DNA of 9,111 nt, taken from Candidatus Heimdallarchaeota archaeon (lineage in GTDB: Archaea > Asgardarchaeota > Heimdallarchaeia > Hodarchaeales > LC-3). Where the stretch lies: the NCBI GenBank assembly GCA_027364495.1, contig DAHXPE010000539.1, forward strand, positions 1-9,111, written 5' to 3'. The first letter of the stretch is position 1. The number at the start of each line of letters is the position of its first letter. The notes beneath the pieces are model-generated. The model was not told the origin of the DNA. It did no database searches and saw only the letters and a program-made list of their open reading frames with translations. Below are positions 1-7,400 of the stretch, in pieces. The position numbers and the translations under genes are program-made.

Positions 1-339
1 AATTTTTGAAGGATTTTTTTCTATTAAAAATTGTTTTATAGCAGAACCTTCAAATTGTATTTGCTCTATGGTTTGATTTGTACATATAAAATGCCATTCA
101 GCTTCAATATTCGTTTTTTCGGTTCTCTTTTGAACATTTGAAAAGAAAATTCGATCTTGAAGACTTTCTCGTTCTTGATCGTAAATGTATTCATTCCAAA
201 ACAGTTCCAGACTTCGCAAAACAGAGCTTTTCCCCACAGAGATGGAACCGATTAAAGTTACTATCGCTGAATCAACAGTGTTAATTTCAAGTCTCTGCAC
301 AGACCTAAAATTCTTAATTGAAAATTTTTCCAACTTCAT
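1..339 (-). CDS. RecF/OLD-like AAA ATPase, N-terminal part (runs off window edge)
   Basis: This reading frame is too short for a simple ORF scan because its 3' part lies outside the window. Read on the minus strand it gives 113 codons without a stop, from ATG at 339. The protein begins MKLEKFSIKNFRSV, the hallmark start of RecF/SMC/OLD-type ABC ATPases: a beta strand followed by 'I(K/E)NFRS'. A Walker A motif follows at residues 31-38 (GSISVGKS), then S-S-V-L-R-S-L, as expected for the helix after the P-loop. The P-loop is atypical because these families usually have G-x-N-x-x-GKS. An in-frame stop at 388-390 upstream and the absence of another ATG before it support this start. Walker B, signature and any nuclease (TOPRIM) domain would lie beyond the edge. 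It could therefore be an OLD-like nuclease, a defence-type ATPase or a repair protein. It is transcribed divergently from the gene at 595, with no clear SD motif. Confidence 0.8.
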   Translation of the reverse strand, partial: MKLEKFSIKNFRSVQRLEINTVDSAIVTLIGSISVGKSSVLRSLELFWNEYIYDQERESLQDRIFFSNVQKRTEKTNIEAEWHFICTNQTIEQIQFEGSAIKQFLIEKNPSKI

Positions 340-523
340 CTTTAAATTCAGCCAAAATATTTGGGTATTTGATGAAATTAAAGGTGTTTATTTAGAAATT
401 GAATTTCTATTTTGTAAAATAAATATCGTTATTTTTATCGGTTGTATTTAACTACAAAGAAAAAATTTGTGATTAAAATACTTTGTGATATATTTCGAAA
501 ATAAATTTCCAAAAATAAAAAAA

Positions 524-597
524 GGTCGATTAGTATGAATTTTTTGATTCTCAAGCTTATTTAATCATGGATAAATTACCTATGGAAGATTAGTATG
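524..597 (+). repeat. Imperfect 14-bp direct repeat, both copies ending in ATG
   Basis: The stretches 524-537 and 584-597 match at 12 of 14 positions (GG-x-x-GATTAGTATG) and sit exactly 60 bp apart. The second copy ends on the start codon at 595. The first ends on ATG 535, which opens a nine-codon ORF closing with TAA at 562-564. It may be a small duplication or a leader-peptide arrangement, or chance in AT-rich DNA. Confidence 0.4.
556..565 (+). promoter_or_regulatory. Putative archaeal TATA box for the 595 operon
   Basis: CTTATTTAAT is centred about 34 bp before ATG 595, so transcription would start within about 10 nt of the start codon. That leaves a very short leader, with only a weak purine stretch (GGAAG, 584-588) ahead of the ATG. 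The assignment rests on spacing and composition only, and AT-rich DNA offers many such matches. Confidence 0.35.
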
Positions 598-1668
598 GCA
601 CTCATTAGTCATATAGGTATAAATTTAGCAACTGATGCTTTGAAGGGGTTAGGTGACAAAGCATTTAATTTTGTAGGATCTTATCGAACAAGAGCAGACA
701 AATTGACTAAACTTGCTGACTTCGAACAAGCGACAAAGCAGACTGCAATTACTTCAATGATGAATAACGAACATTTAATTGAAGAAATCATGGGTTTCGC
801 TATGCGTAACACTAATATGCAGTTGCATAGAATGCTCGATACAACAAGGACAAAAATAGCTGGTATAAGACATGCAATGGAATCAGCAACCCTTATGCTT
901 TATCCCAATTCAGCTGTCAGACCAGATATCATTATTTCAAATATTACATTATTTCATATGACAGTTGTTTACCATTGTTTTGTGATTGAGAATAAATGCA
1001 CTCGATTACGTGATGAATATGAATTTGACCCTATAATGGATACAAAGGAAACCTTAAAGGATATTAGATCCTCAACAACAGCACTCGAAAGTATTTGGAA
1101 TTTAAGACCAAAAACAATTTTAACCGAGGAATCTGCAAAAGCAATTCATGATCAATTAAAAAACATTTCTAAAGATGTTGTTGAATTAATAGAAAAAATA
1201 TCTGAATCATCTTTTGCTGAAGTAGAAATAGCTTTTAAAGAAGTTTCTTTGAAAAAACCTAAATTATTAGGAAAAGGCAAATATATTGAAACTTTAGGGG
1301 ATGTTATGATTGCTACTATAAGAGAATCTGGACAAAATGAGATGAATAATTTAGATATTAGGGAGAGAATATTAAACCGCTACCCAGATATTGAGGTATC
1401 ATTTGAGGATATGGAAAAGACAGCTAGACAACTATTAAATAAACGATTAATCCATGGAATAAAGGAAGAGGAAAAACATTATGTTATTGAATTACGGAAG
1501 TCTGAGCAGTCTCCTACATGTGGAAACTGTAAAATAAGTGGTGGATACATGGTAAATTATTATACTTGTCCAAAGGGATTTGTCTGTGATAAGTGTGTAT
1601 CTTTTTTTGGCACCTGTAAGGTGTGTGGAGCTAAAATTAAAAATGAAGATCATAAATTAGTCGCTTAA
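595..1668 (+). CDS. Unassigned helical protein with winged-helix-like and C-terminal zinc-finger segments
   Basis: I do not recognise this 357-residue protein as a named family. Residues 1-220 are predicted mostly helical and contain no signal peptide or obvious membrane segment. Residues 229-300 look like a winged helix: a helix (YIETLGDVMIATI), a second helix around residues 253-262, a third (FEDMEKTARQLLNKRLIHGI), then a short wing ending HYVIEL. The third helix resembles winged helices seen at the end of PCI-type proteins. The tail carries seven cysteines at 309, 312, 325, 331, 334, 341 and 344, in the pattern C-x2-C-x12-C-x5-C-x2-C-x6-C-x2-C. With a nearby histidine (353) this suits a RING-like or treble-clef fold binding two zincs. 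It is the first gene of an operon with the SPFH gene 22 bp downstream. The zinc finger may bind nucleic acid or a protein partner such as the SPFH assembly. The coding call is firm; the function is unknown. Confidence 0.85.
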   Translation: MALISHIGINLATDALKGLGDKAFNFVGSYRTRADKLTKLADFEQATKQTAITSMMNNEHLIEEIMGFAMRNTNMQLHRMLDTTRTKIAGIRHAMESATLMLYPNSAVRPDIIISNITLFHMTVVYHCFVIENKCTRLRDEYEFDPIMDTKETLKDIRSSTTALESIWNLRPKTILTEESAKAIHDQLKNISKDVVELIEKISESSFAEVEIAFKEVSLKKPKLLGKGKYIETLGDVMIATIRESGQNEMNNLDIRERILNRYPDIEVSFEDMEKTARQLLNKRLIHGIKEEEKHYVIELRKSEQSPTCGNCKISGGYMVNYYTCPKGFVCDKCVSFFGTCKVCGAKIKNEDHKLVA

Positions 1669-1677
1669 TAAAAGAAT

Positions 1678-1684
1678 AAGAGGT
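1678..1684 (+). promoter_or_regulatory. Shine-Dalgarno motif for the SPFH gene
   Basis: AAGAGGT lies 6 nt before ATG 1691, within the 22-bp gap after the upstream stop. It is the clearest SD motif seen in the window. It fixes the start of the second operon gene and supports co-transcription with the gene at 595. Confidence 0.7.
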
Positions 1685-1690
1685 CCTAAA

Positions 1691-2599
1691 ATGAGTATTT
1701 TTAAAAAAATTGGTGAAAAATTAGTTGGTACTGAAGGTCTCATAATTTGGGAAAGAGATGAGTCTGATGGTGTCAGAAATCTTGTTTATAGAATCCCTAA
1801 TATAAAAATTCCTGATATGAGAAAAGTTGAGAAATTTGGCGTTAGAGATTTTGAGCGTGTTCTTATCTTTAATTCAGGAAGGTTAACTTCAATACTTGAG
1901 GGAGGAGTTTATGAAATTGAAAAGAATCATAGAAATTCTGCTACTGAGATCGTCTATGTCGATAACGGAGTTTTTGACTTACGTTGGGGTATCCCCTTTT
2001 TCCAAGAAAGCATTAAAACATCGGAATTTATCAACATAGGAATGAATGGAAGTTTAAAATTAAAAGTAATTGATCATCCAGCTTTCATAGAAAAAGTGGT
2101 AGCATTTAAAAAAGACTTTACTGACCAAGTCGTAAATGATTTTATTACGAGTCTATTAGTAACCTCATTACGCGATATTGTTAAAAAATATACCTTAAGA
2201 AATTTCATACAAGCAAATAGAGAAGATATAAAAGCACTTACAGTTACAAAAGTATCGCAAGAATTTAAGATATATGGTTTAGAATTAATATCAATTGATA
2301 TTCTAGGATATACATTTGATCCAAAATACCAGTCAGATATTGATGATATTCTTTCTGAAGATTTAAAAGATATTGCAAAATTTAGAGAAGAAAAGAACAG
2401 GCTGGAAGGAGAGATAACTGATTTCAAGAGACAAAAAACTCAATTACAAAAAGATGCTGTCTCTAGTTTAATCGAATTAGAAGAAATGAAAAATAAAGTG
2501 GACATGATTAATACTTTTATCCAATCTCTTGAACTTGACTTAAAAGATGTACAATCAAAAATTGATGACATAACTAAAAGACGTGGTATTCAAAATTAA
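1691..2599 (+). CDS. SPFH/band-7 domain protein, virion core protein-like (COG4260-type)
   Basis: This 302-residue protein has a central SPFH domain at about residues 53-215. The opening strand reads FERVLIFNSGRLTSILEGGVY, the usual 'exxaiifxnGkxxxvlxpGxy' pattern. It is followed by VYVDNGVFDLRWGIP (88-102), which matches the 'vyfvn...f.lkwGTP' segment of the soluble SPFH subgroup annotated as virion core protein-like (COG4260). A coiled coil rich in E, K and Q follows at about 222-298. There is no N-terminal membrane segment, unlike stomatins and HflK/C. SPFH proteins form large ring or cage oligomers at membranes or as scaffolds. Many members of this subgroup carry a C-terminal zinc ribbon, but here the zinc finger sits in the upstream gene instead, which hints that the two products form one complex. 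The stop overlaps the convergent hutI stop by 4 bp. The family call is confident; the role is unknown. Confidence 0.85.
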   Translation: MSIFKKIGEKLVGTEGLIIWERDESDGVRNLVYRIPNIKIPDMRKVEKFGVRDFERVLIFNSGRLTSILEGGVYEIEKNHRNSATEIVYVDNGVFDLRWGIPFFQESIKTSEFINIGMNGSLKLKVIDHPAFIEKVVAFKKDFTDQVVNDFITSLLVTSLRDIVKKYTLRNFIQANREDIKALTVTKVSQEFKIYGLELISIDILGYTFDPKYQSDIDDILSEDLKDIAKFREEKNRLEGEITDFKRQKTQLQKDAVSSLIELEEMKNKVDMINTFIQSLELDLKDVQSKIDDITKRRGIQN

Positions 2600-3807
2600 A
2601 CACCAGATACCAATTTACCATTTTTAAAAACTCTCTTGACATTATTCACTCCTATTTGATAAGGAATTTCTGCAACATCGTTTATTGTTAGTTCTACTAA
2701 ATCAGCTTTTTTACCTACTTCAATACTTCCGCGGTCTTGCAACCCTAGTGAATCAGCGTTCTTTTTAGTGGCACTTAGTAATGCTTCATTAGGGGGTATA
2801 TGCATGAAGTAAGTGGCAAAGGAAACTACCAGTTGCATTGAATAAAACCATGAATTTGGATTAAAATCAGATCCAAGACCAAAATTTACATTAGTTTTTT
2901 TAAGTAGGTTATAATTTGGCCATTTTTGATCGAATAATACAATTGGACCTATTGGCATAAAGGTAGCTGTGACATGGTTTTTAGCCATCGTAGCAAAATC
3001 TTCTTCTGTTGCCTTCAATAAATGGTCTATGGAAGATACCCACTTTCCGGTATATCTTTTTGCACTCTCACTTGCAATTCCAGTTCTTTCTATTTCTTCA
3101 CCATGAAGCCTCACATGTAAATTACTTTTTATTGAAGCATCTATTAGTTCAATCGTCTGGTCAAGAGAAAATGCTCCTTTATCACAAAAAACATCTGTAA
3201 ATTTTGCTATTCCTTGGTTCTTTACTTCTGGCATGATTTCACATAAATTTTGTACATATTGATCTTCCTTTCCCTTAAATTCATTCGGAACAAGATGTGC
3301 GCCTAAAAAGGTTGGAACTAAGGTTACAGGCGTTTGATTTTGTACCTCATTAACTATTTCTAATGCCAGAAGTTCTCCTTCTATATTTAAATGATAACCC
3401 GTTTTTATTTCAGCCGAAGTCGTTCCAAGAGAAAGAATATTGTTACAAAACTTTAATAAGTTGGTTTTTAATTCTGTCTTAGATGCTTTTCGGGTCAATG
3501 AGGTGGAATAATTAATACCACCACCTTTTTCAGCAATTTCACTATAGGCAAGACCTTTCAGTTTGTAATCAAGTTCAAATGCTCTACTTCCAGAAAAAAT
3601 TGGATGAGTATGTCCATCAATGAAACCAGGGATAATGAAATTTTGATTGATATCATAAATTTCAGATTTCTCAAGACCAAATGACTCTGAAGGTTCGTAA
3701 GAGATTTCTTTGATTGAATCATTTTCAATTAAAATGGATGCATTCGTAATAAGGGAGTTTTGACCAATAAATAATTTGCCTATGTTTTCTAATGCTTTGA
3801 ATGGCAT
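2596..3807 (-). CDS. hutI: Imidazolonepropionase
   Basis: Hydrolyses 4-imidazolone-5-propanoate to N-formimino-L-glutamate, the third step of histidine degradation; a cytoplasmic metal-dependent amidohydrolase (zinc or iron). The 403-residue length is normal for the family. Compared with my memory of the Bacillus subtilis enzyme, all key residues are present. They are the metal pair H66 and H68 (DGHTH), substrate-binding R75 (SGSR), Y138 (KTGYHL), H171 (LGAH), H235 with E238 (RLHGEEIE), H262 (IDHL), and D314 with N316 (GSDFNPNS). The start MPFKALENIGKLF places the usual 'l.NIg.L' strand at the N terminus, so ATG 3807 is well supported. A TATA-like element lies about 30 bp upstream with no SD motif. 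No hutH, hutU or formiminoglutamate-processing gene is in the window, so the rest of the pathway must be elsewhere. The 3' end overlaps the SPFH gene on the opposite strand. Confidence 0.97.
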   Translation of the reverse strand: MPFKALENIGKLFIGQNSLITNASILIENDSIKEISYEPSESFGLEKSEIYDINQNFIIPGFIDGHTHPIFSGSRAFELDYKLKGLAYSEIAEKGGGINYSTSLTRKASKTELKTNLLKFCNNILSLGTTSAEIKTGYHLNIEGELLALEIVNEVQNQTPVTLVPTFLGAHLVPNEFKGKEDQYVQNLCEIMPEVKNQGIAKFTDVFCDKGAFSLDQTIELIDASIKSNLHVRLHGEEIERTGIASESAKRYTGKWVSSIDHLLKATEEDFATMAKNHVTATFMPIGPIVLFDQKWPNYNLLKKTNVNFGLGSDFNPNSWFYSMQLVVSFATYFMHIPPNEALLSATKKNADSLGLQDRGSIEVGKKADLVELTINDVAEIPYQIGVNNVKRVFKNGKLVSGV

Positions 3808-3830
3808 AGTATTTTATCATTAAGACCATT

Positions 3831-3840
3831 TTTTAATATG
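3831..3840 (-). promoter_or_regulatory. Putative TATA box for hutI
   Basis: Read on the minus strand, CATATTAAAA lies about 24-33 bp before the hutI ATG. This is correct spacing for an archaeal TATA box giving a leaderless or near-leaderless mRNA. No SD motif is present before the ATG. It shares the 70-bp divergent region with the promoter of the 3878 gene. Confidence 0.45.
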
Positions 3841-3848
3841 TTGTTTTG

Positions 3849-3856
3849 TTTATAGT
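3849..3856 (+). promoter_or_regulatory. Putative TATA box for the small zinc-ribbon membrane protein
   Basis: TTTATAGT is centred 26 bp before ATG 3878, the textbook distance for an archaeal TATA box when transcription begins at the start codon. The 70-bp region carries this and the oppositely oriented hutI element within 20 bp of each other, so the two promoters may compete or share a regulator. Confidence 0.5.
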
Positions 3857-3877
3857 ACTAGGTAAAAGTGAAAAAAT

Positions 3878-4123
3878 ATGGATAACATGGTCTATAAAAT
3901 TATTGCAATTTTTTTTCTGGCCGTTTCCGGTTTGAGTTTGATATTTTATATTGAATTTGGATGGCCGCTCTTCTTTTTACTTTTTATACCAGCTTTATTC
4001 TTCACAAAAAAGCCTAAAGTAAAAACAATAAATTCAACAACAGAAAATAGATGTATCAGTTGTGGAACGGGTATAGACCCAAACTGGAAATATTGTCCTT
4101 TTTGTTCTTCAAAAATTATTTAA
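3878..4123 (+). CDS. Small two-helix membrane protein with C-terminal zinc ribbon
   Basis: The 81-residue product has two hydrophobic segments, about residues 5-24 and 29-43, separated by the short turn IEFGWP. A basic linker (TKKPKVK) follows, then a zinc ribbon with cysteines at 59, 62, 73 and 76 (CISCG ... YCPFC). The positive charges after the second helix predict that the zinc ribbon faces the cytoplasm. Similar short 'zinc-ribbon domain' proteins are common in archaea, but their function is generally unknown. The start at ATG 3878 is preferred because of the TATA-like box 26 bp upstream; the in-frame ATG at 3887 would shorten it by three residues. The stop TAA (4121-4123) directly abuts the stop of the convergent gene, leaving no terminator space between them. 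Confidence 0.75.
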   Translation: MDNMVYKIIAIFFLAVSGLSLIFYIEFGWPLFFLLFIPALFFTKKPKVKTINSTTENRCISCGTGIDPNWKYCPFCSSKII

Positions 4124-4372
4124 TTATCTAACGTAGCCTGGTCTAAAACTTTCTTGTCTTAAAAATGAAGCTAATCGGAGACATTCTTGACGTAACGAAT
4201 TTTTCAATTCCAAGATTATTTTGTCATCGGATTTTGAAACCACTTTAATAGTTTTTTTGGAATGTTTGGCTGATGCTCTTCTTTTTGTGGAATATGATTT
4301 AGGAGATTTGTATGGAAATTCTGGTTGTCTAATGCCATTAATGTCATGAGGTGGAAAGATTCTAGTTGTCAT
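4124..4372 (-). CDS. Small basic hypothetical protein
   Basis: I do not recognise this 82-residue protein. The N-terminal half is disordered-looking and strongly basic: residues 20-45 are rich in K, R and S (SPKSYSTKRRASAKHSKK). The C-terminal part, from about 49, looks like an amphipathic helix (DKIILELKNSLRQECLRLASFLRQES) ending FRPGYVR. That composition suits a nucleic-acid-binding or ribosome-associated peptide, but this is inference. A good TATA-like element upstream, a tidy stop abutting the neighbouring stop, and non-random composition argue that it is real. It lies downstream of, and in the same direction as, the giant coiled-coil locus, separated by 123 bp. It could be co-transcribed or use its own promoter. 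Confidence 0.6.
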   Translation of the reverse strand: MTTRIFPPHDINGIRQPEFPYKSPKSYSTKRRASAKHSKKTIKVVSKSDDKIILELKNSLRQECLRLASFLRQESFRPGYVR

Positions 4373-4400
4373 AATGTATCTATTAATCGAAAGTAGGTGT

Positions 4401-4410
4401 TATAAAATAA
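4401..4410 (-). promoter_or_regulatory. Putative TATA box for the small basic protein
   Basis: On the minus strand TTATTTTATA is centred about 33 bp before ATG 4372, predicting a leader of only a few nucleotides. The 123-bp gap up to the stop of the upstream coiled-coil gene holds nothing else clear. There is a T-rich stretch just after that stop, with two CGACAAAA copies (4458-4465 and 4488-4495, plus-strand reading). On the transcribed strand these become TTTTGTCG and might serve as weak terminator tracts. Confidence 0.4.
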
Positions 4411-4495
4411 GGGAATATGTAAAGATATTGCTAAAATAGTTTTTAACTTGTGTTGATCGACAAAAATCTAATTTTAGAAGTTCAATCCGACAAAA

Positions 4496-7400
4496 TTATT
4501 TTGAATTTTCTCTAGAAATAGGTTTTGCTCCAGAAATTAAATTATTAATAAATGATTTTGAAAAATAGTCAGAAAACAGACTGTTTTCAATTATAAAACC
4601 AGGAGTTAGTTCATTTTCTTTTTTATTTGCTATAATTAATGTTTCTTTATTATCTCGAACGCAAATGATCAAGTTTGAAACATTGTTAGTATCATATAAC
4701 TGCACATTGGCTTTTCTTTTGTATAATTCGGAAACCCAGGCTTTCCTTTTCTCAGTCTTATCTATCTTTGGATCTAAATTAATAACTATCTTGATCATAA
4801 CTCGTGTATGTAGATCTATTATAGGTTTTAAATCTAGAATTTCTGGTTTCGGTAATATCAAATCTATTCTTTTATCGGTTCTAGATATGATTTCACCTAG
4901 GTATTTGGAAATATCATCAGGAACATTAATCAATCGATTTTTGTATAAATTATCCACTTCTTTGTCTGGTTGAACTAAAACGGAATGAATTGAATTAAAA
5001 AAAGTGTTATAGTCTTTAACTAATTCATTTAATTTCGATGTATTGATTTGATAGGATGTCATAGCCTTATTGACAAAATCAGAAATTAATTTAATCTCTG
5101 ACTCCTGTAAACCTAATATTTTTTCTTCATTTGAAAGTATAAGATCCAATTCATTAGTCTTGGTTTTTTCAATCGTTTTTTCCATAAAATTCTTGATATT
5201 TGCTTGGAAAATATTCATTTGTTCACTAAAAGACTTCTGAATGGTATTTAGTTTGCTAATTGAAGAATTATATGCATTTATTAATAAAGTACTAAAATCT
5301 GCTATTGTTTTTTGTTGAACATCAGTTAATTGATTTAATCCACTATTTTGGAAGAGTTTTTCTACATCAGATTGAAAGCTATTCAGTGAAATTTCAAAAT
5401 TATCCTTCAATGGATCAATGTTATGAATTAAATTATCATTTACAAGTTCATTAAAAATACCTACTGAATTTATACTCTGAATTAACTCACGTAATTTTTT
5501 TACATCATCATTTTCTTTTTTGACTAATTTAATTTGAAATGATTCAAGTTCCTTATTAACTTGCATCTCAATTTCTTCAAGGCGCAATTTTGATGTTTCT
5601 TGAAATTCATCGTTTATAGCTGTAATTTGTTCAGTAAACTTTGTCTTAAGCTGATTTAGATTTAATTGAAATGCTTTTTGTCCTTCTGTTTGAGTATTTT
5701 TAAACAAAGAATTTGTTGTCGTAGAATTGTCAGTTATTTCTTTGAGTATTATTTGATTAAGTGTATCAATTAATTCCTTAACACTAGATTTAAAATCAGT
5801 AAAATAATTCTTTAATGTTTCTGGAATAGAATCGATTAGTGTATCAAATTGTTCGTCAATTTTATTTTGATAGGTTATTTGAATTTCAATTAAACCTTTG
5901 ACAAGGTTCTCAGTCAATATTTCTGTTTTTTCTTCTAATTGAAGTTTAGATTCTTTTATACTTGCTAATTGTTTTGTTGTTTTGGTGTTCAAATCATTTA
6001 ATGATTCTTTAGAGATATTAAGAAGGTTATTCAAATGTGCCTCTTTATTAGTATCTATATCCTGCTTTATTGTCTGAACAGAAGTTTTGATTTCCTTTTC
6101 AAAAGATTCAATCTGCTCAGTACCACCTTCAGAGAGATTATCAAGTGTTTTATTAAATTCGGTTGTAGAGGTATTCATTAGTTGGGTAAAAGACTCAAAA
6201 TTTTTATTAGTGACTTGTTTTAATTCTGCACCTATATCTAATAGTTCATTTTCAATTTGTAATTTTGATTTTTGAGAGATTTGATCTAAGGAACTTGATA
6301 TATCCTCAAAGGCCTGAAATTGACTATTTGTTGAATCTTGTATTTCCGTAAACTTATCAGTGATATCCGACGATAATATATCTAATGTTCCAGAAATTTC
6401 AGTGTTTAGATTTGATATAGATTGTACCATTTCATCAAGAAACGAATTTAAAGATTTTATTACTGAATTTGTCTTATTTTGTAAAGACTCAGTATTCGTT
6501 TTGTAGATTTCCAATACTTTTTCTTTATTTTTACTAAATGTGTCTTCAAATTTTGTCCAATAGGTTACTTCAACGTTTTTCAACGAATTAATCGAGGATT
6601 CCAAAACACTTTTGTAATTGGTAATATAATTTTGAGAAATTTCTTCAACATGCGAATTAATATCTGTGAATGTCTGAGAAAAAGATGTTTTGTGTTGGTC
6701 AATTTCATTCACAAGGGAAGATTTAATTTTGTTAAAAGTTTGGGTGAGTAGATCAAGGGCATCTTGGATGTTTTTTGCTAAAGAATTGGACAGTGAATCT
6801 AATGCTTCTATTGTTCTGTCCCGTTCTTGTAAAAGTAAAATATCAGAATTACTATTTATTTCTGTTAAGTTTTTCAGATATTCAACTTGTTCAGTTTGTA
6901 TAATAACTTGAGCTTCTTCCCTGGTTTTACTTAAGGCACCTTTAAAATCATTAATAAATTCATCATTCTTTGTTTTTAGTTGGTTATCTAGAATAGAATG
7001 TCTTTCATTTATGAAAGTTCCATAATCCTTGGTTTCTTTTTCTATTTTTTCTAATTGTTTTATTTTCTGATCCAGAATGTCTTTAGAAAATGCATTAAAT
7101 TTAGCTTGAGATTCATCTTTTAAATTGCTATTTTCAGAAATAAAAGTGTTTATTACAGTTGCAAAATTCTGTTTCAGGGTTTTATGCTCTTCAAGAATCT
7201 CTATATTTGAGCTTTGAATTCGTAATAATTCATCAATAATTTTATTTCCCATAGATTGAATATGAGATGATGAATCACTGGAAAATTTATCAAAACGTCG
7301 TTTAATGGCAACTGATAAATCCTTAAAACCGTTTTCAAGACTCTCAATATTATTTTGTAAGTCAGTTAATTCATTCTCATAATTATTTTTTAATAAAGTA

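Noticed and set aside
185..451. 88-codon plus-strand ORF
   Set aside because: It lies largely opposite the RecF/OLD-like ATPase, whose translation has clear family motifs. The plus-strand product has none.
2074..2427. 117-codon minus-strand ORF
   Set aside because: It lies entirely antisense to the SPFH gene, and its serine/phenylalanine-rich composition is typical of an antisense shadow.
3009..3200. 63-codon plus-strand ORF inside hutI
   Set aside because: It is antisense to well-conserved catalytic segments of hutI and has no motif of its own.
4431..4477. CTAAAAT/ATTTTAG inverted repeat after the giant gene
   Set aside because: The arms are only 7 bp with a loop of more than 30 nt in very AT-rich DNA, so chance is likely.
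4665..4973. Plus-strand ORFs opposite the coiled-coil gene (also 6087-6275 and 6690-6911)
   Set aside because: All are antisense to a continuous coiled-coil reading frame and show no domain features.
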